Source: Gamarada debralockiae (Eukaryota > Ascomycota > Leotiomycetes > Helotiales > Hyphodiscaceae). From it: a stretch of 64,000 bases of DNA. Shown here piece after piece: positions 31,317-43,918 of the stretch. How positions within the stretch are numbered: the first letter of the stretch is position 1; every line of letters begins with the position of its first letter. The DNA lies in the NCBI GenBank assembly GCA_002803225.1, contig NXFV01000527.1, positions 1-64,000 on the forward strand, written 5' to 3'. The notes beneath the pieces are model-generated. The model was not told the DNA's origin, did no database searches, and saw only the letters and a program-made list of their open reading frames with translations. Position numbers and translations under genes: made by a program.

Positions 31317-34300
31317 ATGGTTCGCAAAGTTACTGCACAAGCGGGAGCTCCGTCCCCCTTTTCAGGCACCGGTCAAATAACTCGAGGCACCTCTCCCGAA
31401 CCAAATTCGTCCATGCCCGAGCTACCTGACGCGTTGATCGAATTCGTAACACAATCACAGACAATATACGAGCCCCCGCGCAAACGACAGAAGATGACAT
31501 TAGAGAGGAACCTGACAGGGGCACACGGCATTTCTGCAGAGCGGGGAACTACGGGCAACGAACAAGAGCTTGACTACATCGTTGTTCAGCAGTCAACATG
31601 GGAGATCAAGTTTGCGGGGTCAAAGTTGTCGAAAATTGAGACGCCACTGGAAAGAGACAATGTCAAGGCTTGGGTTAGCGGAAGCCATAAGCCGGAGTCT
31701 GTCAACCTTATGGACGATGCAAAGAACCATATCTTCGAAGCTCAGTTGCCAGGCAACACAGAAGGATTGGAAGGCGTCCTCGTAGCGCTAGCCGTCCATA
31801 AGGAGTCGAATAAATGGGTAAAGGGAGAAGGACGATTATGGACTGAGTTTGGTATTGCTTTTCTTCAGAGAGATGGGAGGGATGTCGTGCATATGATTTT
31901 CACTGTCAAGTGGAACATCACGACTTCGCCATATCATGTTGCACAAGTCAAGAAGATTCCAATACTTTCGGGTTTGTTGAACGCCTACTTCCAGGATCCA
32001 AACGTCTCGGAGTCAGATACCTGGTCTCCCCAAGATTTCTATCAGAGCGTTCACTCTCCTAACAAAGATGATGACGTAGCTGCGTTGATAAAGACCCCTG
32101 AGCTTGATTCAACTCTCTTCCCATTCCAGAAACGAGCTGTCCAGTGGCTTCTTCGGAAAGAAGGGGTAGAATGGTCAGGTAGCGGAGTCCAAGATGTTCC
32201 TCCATCGAATTCCGAAGACTTCCCAAGTTCCTTCATCAAAACCAGAGATGCTCGTGGCCGGTCTTGCTATGTAAGTCATTTGTTCAGTGTGGTCACCTTG
32301 GACGTTACACCCTTCATAGCCACGGAACGTATGTTGAAGGGAGGTATTCTTGCCGAAGAAATGGGACTCGGGAAGACGATTGAGATGATCTCGTTGATGA
32401 CTCTTCACAAACGTCCATCATCCATGACACCAACGGTATTGGACACCTTTACCGGTGAACATGTCAGACCGACTTCTGCTACCCTCATCGTTACCCCGCC
32501 CTCGATTTTGCTACAATGGATCTCTGAAATTAACAGACATGCTCCGCAACTGAAGGTTACACAATATGAGGGTGTCAAAGGCCACGACAAGAAGAACCTC
32601 AGTGAGCTCCTGGAACGCCTTGCTGGATCAGATGTGGTCGTCACAACGTATTCGGTCCTTGCTGCAGAAATCAACTTCACTGCTCTCAACCCTGAGAAGT
32701 CACTACGCAGAGAGTCGAAGTATCCTCGGCCAAAATCACCTCTGATGCAGTTGTCCTGGTGGCGGGTGATTATGGACGAGGCACAAATGATTGAAAGCGG
32801 TGTAAGCAAGGCAGCCGTGGTGGCGAGGATGATACCCCGGATCAATGCATGGTGTGTTACTGGGACCCCGGTCAGAAAGGATGTCAATGATCTTCTTGGA
32901 CTTTTGATTTTCCTGCGCTTTGAACCTTTTGCCTCGACGAAGCATATTTGGCAATCACTCATCACGTCGAATAAGCATGAATTCCGCAAGTTGTTCGGAT
33001 GGCTAGCCCTCCGACATAGCAAGCAGAGCGTCCGGGATGAATTGAAGCTTCCTGCCCAAAGAAGATACGTCATCACCATGCCTTTCACCCCAATTGAGGA
33101 GCAACATTATCAGGAGTTGTTCAATCAGATGTGCGCAGAATCTGGAGTTGATGCGGAAGGAGCTCCACTTTTCGAAGACTGGGAACCAGATCGGTATGCT
33201 GATATCATGAGAAGGTGGCTAGTTCGTCTGCGACAGACAGCATTGCACCCAGAGGTCGGTGGGAGGAATCGGCGTGCGTTGGGACATAAAGACGGACCAC
33301 TGCGGACCGTTGATCAAGTTCTGGAAGCCATGATGGAACAGACGGATGTTACCATAAGAACCGACCAGCGAACATTGCTCACATCCAAACTCAAGCGAGG
33401 TCAATTAGACGAGAACAGCCCTAGAGTCAAGGAAGCTCTTGCCATCTGGGAGGAGGTGGCTCAAGAAGCCTCATCCATCGTTGAAGAGTGCCGCGAGCAG
33501 CTGCGTCAGGAAGTCGCCAAAATGGCAGAAAATGGAAAAGTGTCTTCTTCAGGGAGCACACTTGCTTCAAGCTACGACAGTGACAGTTCTGACAGTCAAG
33601 AGTAAGTTTCTCAGCATAGGATTTTGAAAAGAGCTAACATTTGGCAGTGTCGATCCATCTTCCCGCCTTGGAGTATTTAGAAATCGTCTACGAGCTGCGC
33701 TAGAGATAGAGCACATGGCGATTTTCTTCCGAGCAAATGCTTACTTCCAAATCAAGACAAACGAGGATATGACCGAGCCTGAGTCACCGGAATTCCGGGA
33801 TCTCGAAAAGCATGAAACGGAAGGTTATGAGACCGCCAAGAAATTGAGACGAGAAATCCTCCAGGAGGTGAGCAATCAGTCAACCTAAGAATGAATCGCT
33901 GAGATTGTGGGACTGCGACTAATGGATACTCTTTCATGCAGATTTTCAGAAAGGCTGATCGGCTTATGCGAACGATAGCGAAGAGAGCTGCAACACAAGC
34001 ATTTGTCGAAATCCCCGAATTCCCGTCAAATCCCCCGAAAGGTGGCTTGGAGAGCCGAAGAATAATGGAACAGCTGGATACTCTGGCTGCAGCATTGGAC
34101 GCTCAAGCAAATACCTTTGATGAATGGAGAGAGCAGACCGTTCAGTTCTTGCTTCGGCCACTTGTGGATGAAGACGAAGGTGTCGAAATCACTGGTGACG
34201 AATACGAGGAGTCAACCAAGACTCAAGACGAGGTTATGGTCTACGTCCAGGCTCTTCGAGCAGCCGTTGCCGATCGTCACGATGCTCTGACTGGGCAGGA

Positions 34301-35962
34301 GAACCTGCTTATAAAGAACGATATCAAGACGGCATTAAAACTTGCAAAAGAAGGCGAAGGCGCTTTCCCGGAAAAGACCATCGAGCTGCTCCATGCTCGC
34401 CTTCAAATTAAGCCCACAAAAGAGATGGGTTCTATGCGAGGGATTGTGACCGACCTCCGAGGATTGGTGACATCCTTGAAACCTGACGCTGAAGGTGGTA
34501 GTCTCAGAGCACAGAACGAGCTGGCCATTGTAGAGAAGCTGCTCAGCGTTACTCAAAAACAGTTCAGTGAGCAGATCAAGGCGACAGCCGCACTTGAGAA
34601 GGAGATAGAGCTCTTCAGAAGTGCTATGAATACTCGACTAGAATACTACCGTCAACTACAGCAGGTATCCGACATGGTAGCGCCGTATGAAGGCCCTGTT
34701 AACGATGTCGTTCGGGCCAGAATGCTTGAGGATGAGGCGAAGCTTGTCAAGAAAGTAGCGACTGCGAAATCCAAACGACGTTATCTGGATCACCTTCGGA
34801 TGGAGGCGGCTAACCCGCAGGACCAGCGAATTTGTGTGATTTGTCGGGAAACATTTGAGGTCGGAGCTCTCACGGTTTGTGGACATCAATATTGCAAAGA
34901 GTGTATCCGCATGTGGTGGCACAGTAAGTTCTCGTACATGTATCAACCACACACTTTTCATGCTAACAAGTTTCCCCAGGTCATCGCAACTGTCCTGTCT
35001 GCAAGAGACGATTGATCCAGGCTGATCTGCACGAAATCACATATAAGCCCCAGGAACTCTCCATCCAAGCTGAAGAGGTCCAAGAAACCTCACAAGAACG
35101 ATCTTCGCCATCGTCAACATCTCGAAAGTCCGCTATCTACTCTGAAATCAGCAAGAGCAAGCTCGCTGAGATCAAGAACATCGAACTTGACGGACCTTCG
35201 TTTACGACCAAGATCGACACTCTAGCTCGACATCTCATTTGGCTCAGAGAAACCGATCCCGGCGCAAAGTCCATCATCTACTCCCAATTCAAAGACTTCC
35301 TAGAAGTTCTCTCTCGTGCATTCGAGAGATTCAGAATAGGATATTCTTCGATTGACAAGCCGAACGGTATTGAGAAGTTCAAGCAAGACCCCGGAATCGA
35401 GTGCTTCCTCCTCCACTCTCGAGCACATTCAAGCGGTCTCAACCTCGTGAATGCAAGCCATGTCTTTCTTTGCGAACCATTGTTGAACACGGCACTCGAA
35501 CTCCAGGCCATTGCAAGAGTAGATCGGATTGGACAGCACCAGGAAACAAACGTTTGGCTCTACCTCGTCGACGGTACTGTTGAGGAATGCATACATCAGC
35601 TTTCCGTGAAACGACGCATGGAACATATCGGCCAAACCATCTCAAGCAAGAAACAGAAGAACGGCAAAGGCAAAGCGAAGGAGCTGACACCGGATGATTT
35701 ACTCGATACAAATCTCGAAGAAGCGAATTCGATGGAGTTACAGCAGGCTTCCCTGACTGGCCTGTTGGCGAAAGGAGGGAAGAGTGGTGAGATGGTTGAG
35801 AAAGAGGATTTGTGGGATTGTTTGTTTGGTGGTGTGGGGGTGAAGAATAGTGAGCGGAATAGGGCGATAGGCAATCATCAGGTCAGATTTGATATAGAGG
35901 TTAGGAGACATCTTGGCGCTGAGGCTGCGGAGGAGAGACGACCTGAGGCTGTTGAAGCGTGA
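31317..35962 (+). CDS. IRC20: SNF2-family ATPase with RING finger (IRC20/SHPRH type)
   Basis: Exons 31317..33601, 33648..33867, 33942..34923 and 34980..35962 give 1489 aa. All three introns are GT-AG with consistent phases. The start is the first ATG, MVRKVTAQAG. The SNF2 N-lobe has GGILAEEMGLGKTIE (Walker A, residue ~345) and WWRVIMDEAQMIE (DEAQ box, ~486), then WCVTGTPVRKDVNDLLGLL. A long helical region (~760-1120) precedes a C3HC4 RING finger (CVICRETFEVGALTVCGHQYC, completed across the last splice by NCPVCKRRL). The C-lobe has KSIIYSQFKDFLEVL and the motif VI-like ARVDRIGQ. This order, RING placed between the two ATPase lobes, defines Irc20/SHPRH E3 ligases, which act in recombination control and PCNA-linked damage tolerance. 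An apparent GTAAGT at 32272 is not used, because the frame reads through conserved sequence. Confidence 0.88.
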
Positions 35963-36147
35963 TATTGAGTTGCGTGAATAAGAGGATATGTTACTCGATC
36001 AAGGGTAGACTAGATGGTTGTACGTTATATAGAGATCATAATACAGAAACTGAACCTTTACCCAAGGCCCTACAGATAGTATTCTGTTTGTCCGGCAATT
36101 GCCTTCGTTCTCAGTAGACAAGGCTTCTTGAGTAAAGAACTGTCATC

Positions 36148-36897
36148 TCAGAAGGAACGCCAATCTTTCTCTTCTGCGTTAGAAAGCATCTGGCTAATCT
36201 GTCCATCCCAGGCACCCATCTCTGTTGCAATATCTTCGGCTGTCTGTCCCTGCGGTGTCTTCGCATGCAAATCAACTCCCGGTATTGATAAGACAAATCG
36301 CAGCACCATTGGATCCCCCATTCTAACAGCGTGATGGAGTAGTGTACGCCCATTTCTGTCTGTGGCCCAGGTAATCGGGCATCGCTCAAGTAGTATCCTG
36401 GCACACTGGACTCTTGAATGATGGAAACACATAAGAGGAGACGAGTCTCCTTTGTTGTCGGCCGCGCGGACAAAAAGGGGGGAGACGGAACATAAGACTG
36501 CCGATCGTCTGGCTTGGCTTGGCTGAGTAGAAGTTTCTCACTATTCCAAGAGTCAGTCAGCCAAGGTGTGTCATGAAACTGTAGAACTGCTATCGCAAGA
36601 GTTTTGGCGATGCGCAATCTATAGAGTTGTGGTATTGCCAACGGGTTGTCCTCTGTTTGGATAGAGCAATTCCGGAAAAGTTGTTGACTCATTGACAATA
36701 GAAGATTTGCGGGCCGAAGCATAGTACACGTAGTGTGTGCACATTTCTGTATTGTGAAGAACAGTGGCCAAGGATTGCGTGGAGGATTTAGCGTGTCGAG
36801 TCATTTTGCTTTGCAAATGAAGGCAAAGATCATGTGAATAAACTTGGTCCGTCTCATGGAGCTTTGGAGATGATGTTATAAACAGTGAGAGCTCCAA
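36148..36897 (-). pseudogene. Broken DUF7580-like/ankyrin gene
   Basis: Three same-strand frames form one broken gene. The first ends GNTTTL near 36640. The second carries LYRLRIAKTLAIAVLQFHDTPWL, typical of the C-terminal part of DUF7580-type fungal proteins. The third carries ankyrin repeats (DRNGRTLLHHAVRMGDP, then TPQGQTAEDIATEMG) and ends at 36148. One frame change coincides with a C6T5 run near 36470-36480, where a single-base length error would join the last two frames. The other lies at about 36615-36630. Upstream minus-strand frames at 37000-37300 (RLQTLIDIQFWEIHKL, then QLQKRMEFALEKIGELESN) may be the detached N-terminal coiled-coil part. DUF7580/ankyrin combinations occur among fungal NLR-related proteins. 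Confidence 0.6.
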
Positions 36898-37376
36898 ACC
36901 GGGGACCTTTAGAAACAGACCTTAAAACTTCACTTCGACTTGCTTCACCTGACCTAATTAAATTCAGCTATCTCTAACTATTGCAATTATCGTACGGGAT
37001 CAGGTTCGTCTCGACCTTTGGGGTCAGTGTTTTCATCCTCGAACTCTCTTCCCAAATTACTCTCAAGCTCGCCTATCTTTTCCAACGCAAATTCCATTCG
37101 CTTTTGGAGTTGGTCCCCGGCCAGGCCGTGTTTGCTCATCTTTTCTTTAGTTTGTGAATTTCCCAGAACTGAATGTCAATCAAAGTTTGGAGTCTATCTT
37201 GAAATTCTCGGCAACTATCGGACAACCTTTGATTGAGGTTTATCACCCGCTTCTTCACTTTCCTTATGCAGGGACGCAGTGCAAGCGTATCAGGAAAGGT
37301 TTGGGCGCGTTGAAAAAAATTTCGAAATGATGCCTTCGGTATGCTTTTTGATATCTAAGACGAGAAAATTCGAATT

Positions 37377-38105
37377 TCAAAGCATAGCCTTAGGCTGCTT
37401 GCCATGATACAATTGCGAAGCACTCCAATACATAGCCATCGGAAACGGCTTATCCTCCGCATCCCAAAATCCATCACCACCTATCACTCGTTTTCGAAAT
37501 CCCTGCACAAAACGTCTCGATAACGATTCGGCCTCATTTCGTCCTGCACTGTGCTTCGGCCACTTGATCCGAAGCGCATCGAAATCATCCCCGACGAAGA
37601 AATTGAGGGTCTCAGTCGAAAAGAAGAGTTGATATGCTTCTAGCGTTAAGAAAGGGCAGTATACCAGCGTCGACTCGTCGATGTATTGCGCTGCTTCTCC
37701 TACTTCTATTGCCGAGGGCGTGGAAAGGATGTGCACGCCTAGGCTTTGCAGGAATGCTTCGTCAGTTTTGGAGAATGATGGATCTTGCGCGTAGATCTCG
37801 ATTTTTGTTTCATGTTGTCGTAGTTGTTCGGCGATAGCGAGAAATATTGTTAATTGTTTTATCCTCCGGGTTTGGTCGGTGGACTTTAGGCTGCCTAGGC
37901 CTAGGGATACTATTTTTGTGACTGCCGGTCTGTTTTTGGATTCAAGGAGGTGGATTATCGAGAGAGAGAGATTTGAATCAAAGTAGTGATTTCTGGTTTT
38001 GTTGTATAGGATGTGTAGTTGCCGAAGCTCCCGGGATGAAGAAGCTTTGGTCTTTGGGGTTCGTGCTGATGGAGTGGGTTGTTCGACTTTGACTCCGTGA
38101 GACAT
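37377..38105 (-). CDS. SRR1-like domain protein
   Basis: Single exon, 242 aa. After a short charged N-terminus comes KIVSLGLGSLKSTDQTRRIK, then QLTIFLAIAEQL, EIYAQDPSFSKTDEAFLQSLG and LVYCPFLTLEAYQLFF. The glycine motif following a beta strand, the 'QDP.F...D...L..LG' segment and the 'PHC/YCPF' strand match the SRR1-like domain (PF07985), named from a plant clock regulator and widespread in fungi. The molecular function is unknown. The protein ends KQPKAML. The 5' flank has a purine-rich tail. Confidence 0.75.
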   Translation of the reverse strand: MSHGVKVEQPTPSARTPKTKASSSRELRQLHILYNKTRNHYFDSNLSLSIIHLLESKNRPAVTKIVSLGLGSLKSTDQTRRIKQLTIFLAIAEQLRQHETKIEIYAQDPSFSKTDEAFLQSLGVHILSTPSAIEVGEAAQYIDESTLVYCPFLTLEAYQLFFSTETLNFFVGDDFDALRIKWPKHSAGRNEAESLSRRFVQGFRKRVIGGDGFWDAEDKPFPMAMYWSASQLYHGKQPKAML

Positions 38106-39222
38106 AGTTGATAATAGTGGTGATGGTGGCTTGATGCTCCATCTTGAGTACCGCTGACACCTTATAATTATACTCCATCGTAAAGGATTTTACTATAATT
38201 AATTTCGGCTTCGTACAATAACGTGTTTCTCCTTTGTTGTTGGTCTTGTTTCCCTGCTGTTTCGTCTAACGCCACTCGCACGATAGTGGATTACAAATGT
38301 GCTGTGCTTAGAAATGCAACGTCTTTCAGGAATTAGCTTATTCCGGCAACTGGAATGCATATTGGCTACGGGCGTAACACTGTAATCTTAGCTTCCTAAT
38401 CAATCCATCAATCGTATGATCAATCTAATCAATGAACTCTCAATTCAATTGCTTTCATCATATTATATCATCCTGGAGTGTCTGTCGAACCCTCAGTATA
38501 AATTCATGTGTTGACGAACCTCCTTTCTACGGCCAGTTTTGATATTTCTGTAAATCGTGTACTTTTTATAAGTAATTCATAAATCGCTAATGTTTGCTTC
38601 GTCCGATTGGTCTAATTTTTAGGGCGTAAAGTGGTTTTTTATAAGCCGCAATTTCGGCCCCATCTCAAAGTGTTACTTTTATCCACTTTCCGGGTCTCGT
38701 GTCAGTGAACCACTTGAACCTCCTTCGATACGCCAAAAGTTCCCGAAACCCCTTTTTGGCTTTTGGATGGGGGCAAGAAGTTCCTGTTTTAAATTGACAT
38801 GCGGGATTTGACCCTGCTAGAGAGGACTTTCAGCCATTAGCTGAGCCACCAGCTGCGAAGAGTAACGAGGCTTGAGGGATATTTACATAAAAAGCAAACC
38901 ATTCCAAAAGTAAGTTTGAACGACCACAAATTATTCGTAGATTGCATACACAATTATAATATTTATTCTGACCCCCCTTCCTCCTCCTCTACATTTGTAT
39001 ATGATAACATTAAATTAGTATGTTTGGCAGATTTTGAGGTTAAAAAGTAGTCCTTCAGTTCAGGGTAGGTGCGGGGTAATGCGGGGTAAAATATGCGCTG
39101 TCGACGATGTCCATATAATTCCACCCGCCGACCACTTCGATATCAACGTGATTTAGGAACAAGCTCACGATACTATTTAATATCATAGCGTCTTGTCTTA
39201 TATAACATATTCGAATGTCTTA
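38106..39222. other. intergenic, AT-rich
   Basis: About 1.1 kb without a supported gene. An AT-rich stretch with ATCAATC repeats lies at 38395-38470. A GCGGGGTAAT/GCGGGGTAAA direct repeat sits at about 39070-39090. These may be transposon scraps, but no ends were identifiable. Confidence 0.4.
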
Positions 39223-39914
39223 CTACCTATACATCCAGAATGCAAAGGCCTCCACGGAAGCGATAATGGTTGCAAGGCCAGACATAACGCCAATTCCCAG
39301 ATCAACGCTGCCGGTCAAAATTCCAACAACAACTCCAGTACCGATACAAAAGATTGTTCCTAGAAGAATAAAAACCCAGATCCCAAACCACCTCAACTCC
39401 CGTCTAATAAAGATAACCTGCCTGCCTTCCTGGAGCGCTGAAATCGGAGAATGAACCGCGAACCTCTCATTTTTCCGCACAAAGCCCTCAGCCCTAGACA
39501 GAATATCAGGGTTGCGAAAGGCTGCCGTAAGCTCGGGATCTCGTCTTCTATCTGAGACCAAGACACAACGCGGACCTCTTTGAGCCTCGAGATCGGTAGC
39601 ACTGTTCTATACAGCGTGTGAGCTTACTATCTTTGATCATTTGAAAAGATGGGTAGTTCAACTACGGATACCTCGGAGAGACGAGCTACTTCGACCACAT
39701 GATCCCAGAATATCCCAGTTTTGTCCCAAATATTATACGGAGCCTGTACCGTGACGCGATTATATTCAACTCGGAGTTTCGCTACCACTGTCGACCCAGT
39801 ATCACCTAGTGAAAGTTCCAGTAGGTGCAAGTATGCTGTGCCACTTCGCTTTTGACATGCAAACCGCCAGTGAGTTTTGGCTGCGGGTTGGTGAGGAGTC
39901 GATACAGTGTGCAT
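39223..39914 (-). CDS. Small two-TM protein of unknown function
   Basis: Proposed exons are 39914..39672 and 39585..39223, giving 201 aa. The N-terminal part has LHLLELSLGDTGSTVVAKL and YNIWDKTGIFWDHVVEVARL. The second exon reads RCVLVSDRRRDPELTAAFR, then EGRQVIFIRRELRWF and two hydrophobic helices (IWVFILLGTIFCIGTGVVVG and DLGIGVMSGLATIIASVEAF). The intron limits are uncertain: GTATCC and GTAGTT are both phase-compatible donors, six bases apart, and the acceptor is CTCGAG. Further 5' exons cannot be excluded. I recognise the general layout from fungal transmembrane proteins of unknown role, but cannot name a family. Confidence 0.5.
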
Positions 39915-40598
39915 TTTGCCCTGGATACAAAGTTGCTGAACTCCGTGTGTCTAAATTATTTAAGAGAATATAGTACTGTCCATAGTCATAAGTTAGCATT
40001 TATTTGAGGGTCTTTTGTCCTGATATGGCGGATATATACCACCATCAAGTGTCACAAGAGTCTCCTGGACCGGCTGATTGCGTACTTGGGGAAGGAATCA
40101 ACATTTGCGTACAGATGGAATGGCATTTCGACCTTTGTGTGCACCACTCAAAAGTCGTCGAACATTATTACCGTGCAAAACGAAAGATTCTGATCTTTCT
40201 TTAAATCTGCTCCAAGATTAACGCTTATTTCTGCGTTACGGATTGATGTCGACTATCTCATTGGTTGATTCAGCGGACTGGAAGCTGAAACTGTACAGCC
40301 ACCCAGCCACCCAGCCACCGACGCGTCCTAACGCCAGTCTGCGCGTTATCGCGTTGAGGCTGGAGAGGACTTCGATATCCAATACCTCAATTCTCCTTAC
40401 AAAGTACAGCATTGCAAGTCCCTTACTACCTCCTCGGTTTAGATCTAGCCACCACTGCATCCCATCAAGATCTTTAGAGCTAATTTTGCGGTGTTAATGA
40501 GCTAGCAGGACTTATTAACCTACTCCAATTGCCGGTCGCTTCGCGGTCTGGTTTCAGTTTGCTCTCCACACTCCGCGACAGACTTCCAACCCTCGAAC
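39915..40598. other. intergenic, no gene seen
   Basis: Holds the promoters of the divergent small-TM and zinc-finger-like genes. A CCAGCCACC unit is repeated at about 40300-40320. No gene is supported. Confidence 0.4.
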
Positions 40599-43157
40599 AT
40601 GGCAGGAATGCCTCCATCGCGAAGATTCCGGGACCCTTGTGCGTATCATTTTTTGAGCTCTTCTAAATCATCTGTTGTGAGTCACTTTGTGCTGCGCGGC
40701 TCTGGCTAACCTGTCAACAGACAGAACCCCAAGCCCACCTCCAGCTAGAGCTAGAAGAGGGACTGGAAAGATAGAAGATTATGGGTTCAGAGCAACGAAA
40801 CCTGTCAATTCTTATCGACCACGTAGGTTGCCGAAGAATGCGAGGGTGGCTGCAGAGCCCCAACCTAGTTCTCCCCTTTTGGAGTCGGGATTCTCTACAC
40901 CAGGCTCTATCTGTTCTGTGCCCTCATTGTCAATGACACCATCTTCGGCAAGAAGTTCAGAACGACAAATTCCCACGCCGAGTATACAAGGAGGAACAAA
41001 GCACTCAAGGGAACTGGAAACCGAATCGTGCGATCTGAAATGGTCAGGTTTGGTTTTGGGCGGTAACTACGAAACCGCATCCTCTGAATGGCATGTGGAG
41101 TCTCCCGCCAGCCCGGCTTGGAAACATTCGATATCAACTTCCCAGAATGCAATTGCTCTTCCAAGTGATGGTATCCAAGCCCAACAGATTCCACAACCCA
41201 CAACTGAGATTGACCATCCAAGCGGCCCGAGACGTGAAGTGGGCCAATACATCGCAGGCCTAGCTACTCCGAAACACCAAGTTATACGACCTTACGACTT
41301 CCACACTCGTTCTTTGGCAAAGGCCGCAAAGGAGGATGAGAAGTCGAGAGGCCAATACGCACGGCGACCTCTTTCGATGTGGTCCATGGTAGCAATTGTC
41401 GTTCTCCTCCAGCGATATATAAAAGGCGGCTCGGACCGCCAAGGCAAACCCTCTAGCTATGGAGAGAAGGCTGCAGTATCTCAGGCTCTCTTAAAAGAAA
41501 GCACATCAACTGTGCCGGTTTCGAAGAATGCTGACGTAACGTAAGCGTATCCTTTCGTGTTTTGTGTAGCATGAGACTATTTTACTGACCCAGACTCTAG
41601 CTCATGGCTGCTTCAGAGCGAGGATTCAAATTCTAGTTCCGATACCTGCTCTGTCGATTTATCGGAAAGCGATGTAACAGAAGATGATTTTGAAGTGGTA
41701 GACTTTATGGGGTGTGGAAAGGAGATTGGCACTCGTCTCATACACTGGGAGCGACGAGTGGTTCCCGAAGACTTCATGGAACTGGCCCAGCACGCCTTGA
41801 GACATTTGCCTTGGGAAACCGTGACAAAAACACTCGCTGCCGTGAGGACTTGCTTTGAATCATGGGCGTCCGAACTTGCTTCATCTACATTTGCAGCTGA
41901 TGGTGACACATCATCGTCTTTCAACTTTTCTCAAGCTGGAGGTAATTCCGAACACACAACGTCCAACAACAGGAGCCAAAAGAGACCTCTAGATGAGGAT
42001 GACAAGCAACCACCCAACAACGGCGACAACAATCCCCGTAAGCGGCAAAATTTGCATGGGACATTGAACACGGAATGTCGCCCGATGTGGGCTTGCCCTT
42101 ACTATCAGCGGGAGCCTCATCGATACTGCGTCCAAACGGAACTGGGTGACTTTAGGAAGTGTGCAAAGAGTCCAGGATTTCCCGAAGTTCATCGGGTAAA
42201 GTCAGTATATCAAACTTCAATCTGGTCCATACTAACATGCTATTAGGGGCCACCTCTACAAGTGCCATTCCCAGCCCAAATACTGTGACAGGTGTTATAC
42301 TGTGTTCGAGGACGATAATGAACTTACGGGCCATCGAAGAAGAACCCCTGCTTGCGGTGTCAAACCCCCGCAACGAATCGAAGGCCTTACCAGCGAGCAG
42401 ATGGAACTCCTGAAACCTCGTGATAAACGCAGCAAATCCGAGGAGGAGCGGTGGAAGGTTATATACAAGATATGCTTTCCAAATGATGAAGTAGCTCCAA
42501 GCCCATGTAAGAACCCCGATCTTCGATATATATTTGGTAACTAATGTTTTCAAAGACTATGTCCACTACTCTAGGGAAGTTGCTGAAATCAGGAGACAAG
42601 TCTTGGAAATAATTCGAACAGAGGCACAATCGCCGGATCTTTTCGATTTTAGTCGGTTGATACAACGTGTGCAGGGAGCTTTCAATTCACAACAATCTGT
42701 TCATGGGTTTGCTCCGCCCGAACCTGGTATCCTGACGCCGTCAACAAGCGATACGAGCAATACGAGCATTACGTCCGGAGGACGGTCTGACCGAGCTAGA
42801 AAACGGGAAATATGCCAAAGAACCCCGTCACTAATGCGGACCTCAAAAGACCTTGCGTCGGCAACTGGATCTGGTAATACACTCCAAGTTCCTCATAGCG
42901 ATGAATTGGACGAACAGTCAAATCCTGCCATGACGAGCGACGGAACCCCAATGTTTCCTCATATGTCTCATTTTTCGGAAGCCAATGATTTCCCAGCTTT
43001 TGAGCAGCCAAACGAATTCGCACCTGTGCCTTTTCGCGGCTTTATCGCACCAACGCGACAGTTTGATTTTGACCAGCACGAAATCGGCCAGGAATACTCT
43101 GATTTCCACGATTTCAATTTCTCTCAGCAATATCTAGATGACATACTCGACCTATAA
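40599..43157 (+). CDS. Fungal zinc-finger-like protein with Cys/His-rich C-terminal module
   Basis: Five exons: 40599..40638, 40721..41540, 41601..42200, 42247..42506 and 42556..43157, giving 773 aa. Phases agree and one donor is GTCAGT (42201). The first ~280 residues are low-complexity, with one hydrophobic stretch (MWSMVAIVVLLQRYI). The core near residues 440-560 reads WACPYYQREPHRYC, GDFRKCAKSPGF, then across a splice GHLYKCHSQPKYCDRCYTVF and HRRTPACGVKP, a run of paired Cys and His residues like degenerate C2H2 fingers. It is followed by EGLTSEQMELLKPRDKRSKS and FPNDEVAPSPY. This cysteine module recurs in many filamentous-fungal proteins, some of which also carry recognition domains. DNA binding is possible but unproven. 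The C-terminus is Phe/Asp/Gln-rich (HDFNFSQQYLDDILDL), like an activation domain. Confidence 0.7.
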
Positions 43158-43918
43158 GGCCAGTATGGAGCGAATTAATGGCGGTTCCGGTAGCTTTAGA
43201 TAGGGTAATAGAAGCTCCTTTCAAGCTAATATACCACTTGGAAATTCAACTTGTCGAAACATCCTGTTGGATAGTGCGATCCTTCAGTTCAGCACGTGGC
43301 TCCAGGACGTCATGTGGAGCCCCTTTAGAGCCTCGGGCCTCGGACCATTTGTATATATATATGCCCTGTAAGCCCCTGTACTTACAGGGCCAGCTGCTAC
43401 AGTCAATATATTCTCATGTATCTCCTTCCAAGACACCCGAGCCACCATAATAACGCCGTAGTAAGGCCTCGTTGCAACTTATCAGGGAATTCAACGTGTT
43501 AATATTCGTTGTCTTGAAGCCGACCCTTTCATAAATGCAACCCCAACCACTGCATGTATTACATCTTCTGGCGTAATTGTTGCTTTTCACTAATTTCCCA
43601 ACTACGCAGGCAGAGGCAAGAGCAGTATCATCCTCTTTGGCATAACTTCGTCCACGTATGAATAAAGCAAGGCGCACCGCTTAGATGACACACGCGAGCA
43701 CGGTTGCTCTAGGATCAGTATTGTAATAGTGTGGAGCCGTCAACGGGAGAGATAATTGATGAACCAGCCGGAAATATAAGATCGTGTCGTTTGTCTGCAG
43801 AAAACGTTCTCAGATTGGATGAAGAGCAGCATGATCTCTTTGTTCACCGAGGTTTTGAATTCGTGAATAGGTCCCCAATTGTTTCGAAACGAGGAGACAG
43901 TTCTGGGCCAATCCAATG
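43158..43918. other. intergenic with a stem-loop
   Basis: No gene supported. A perfect 10-bp inverted repeat, GCCCTGTAAG/CTTACAGGGC with an 8-nt loop, lies at 43363-43390 after an (AT)n tract. A minus-strand frame at 43414-43677 has no motif. Confidence 0.45.
43363..43390. repeat. perfect 10-bp stem with 8-nt loop
   Basis: Arms 43363-43372 and 43381-43390 are exact reverse complements. It lies about 200 bp beyond the stop of the zinc-finger-like gene, so it could lie in its 3' UTR. Confidence 0.6.

Noticed and set aside
32272..32320. GTAAGT...ATAG that looks like an intron in the SNF2-RING gene
   Set aside because: Removing its 49 nt breaks the frame, while the read-through sequence matches the expected residues before GGILAEEMGLGKT.
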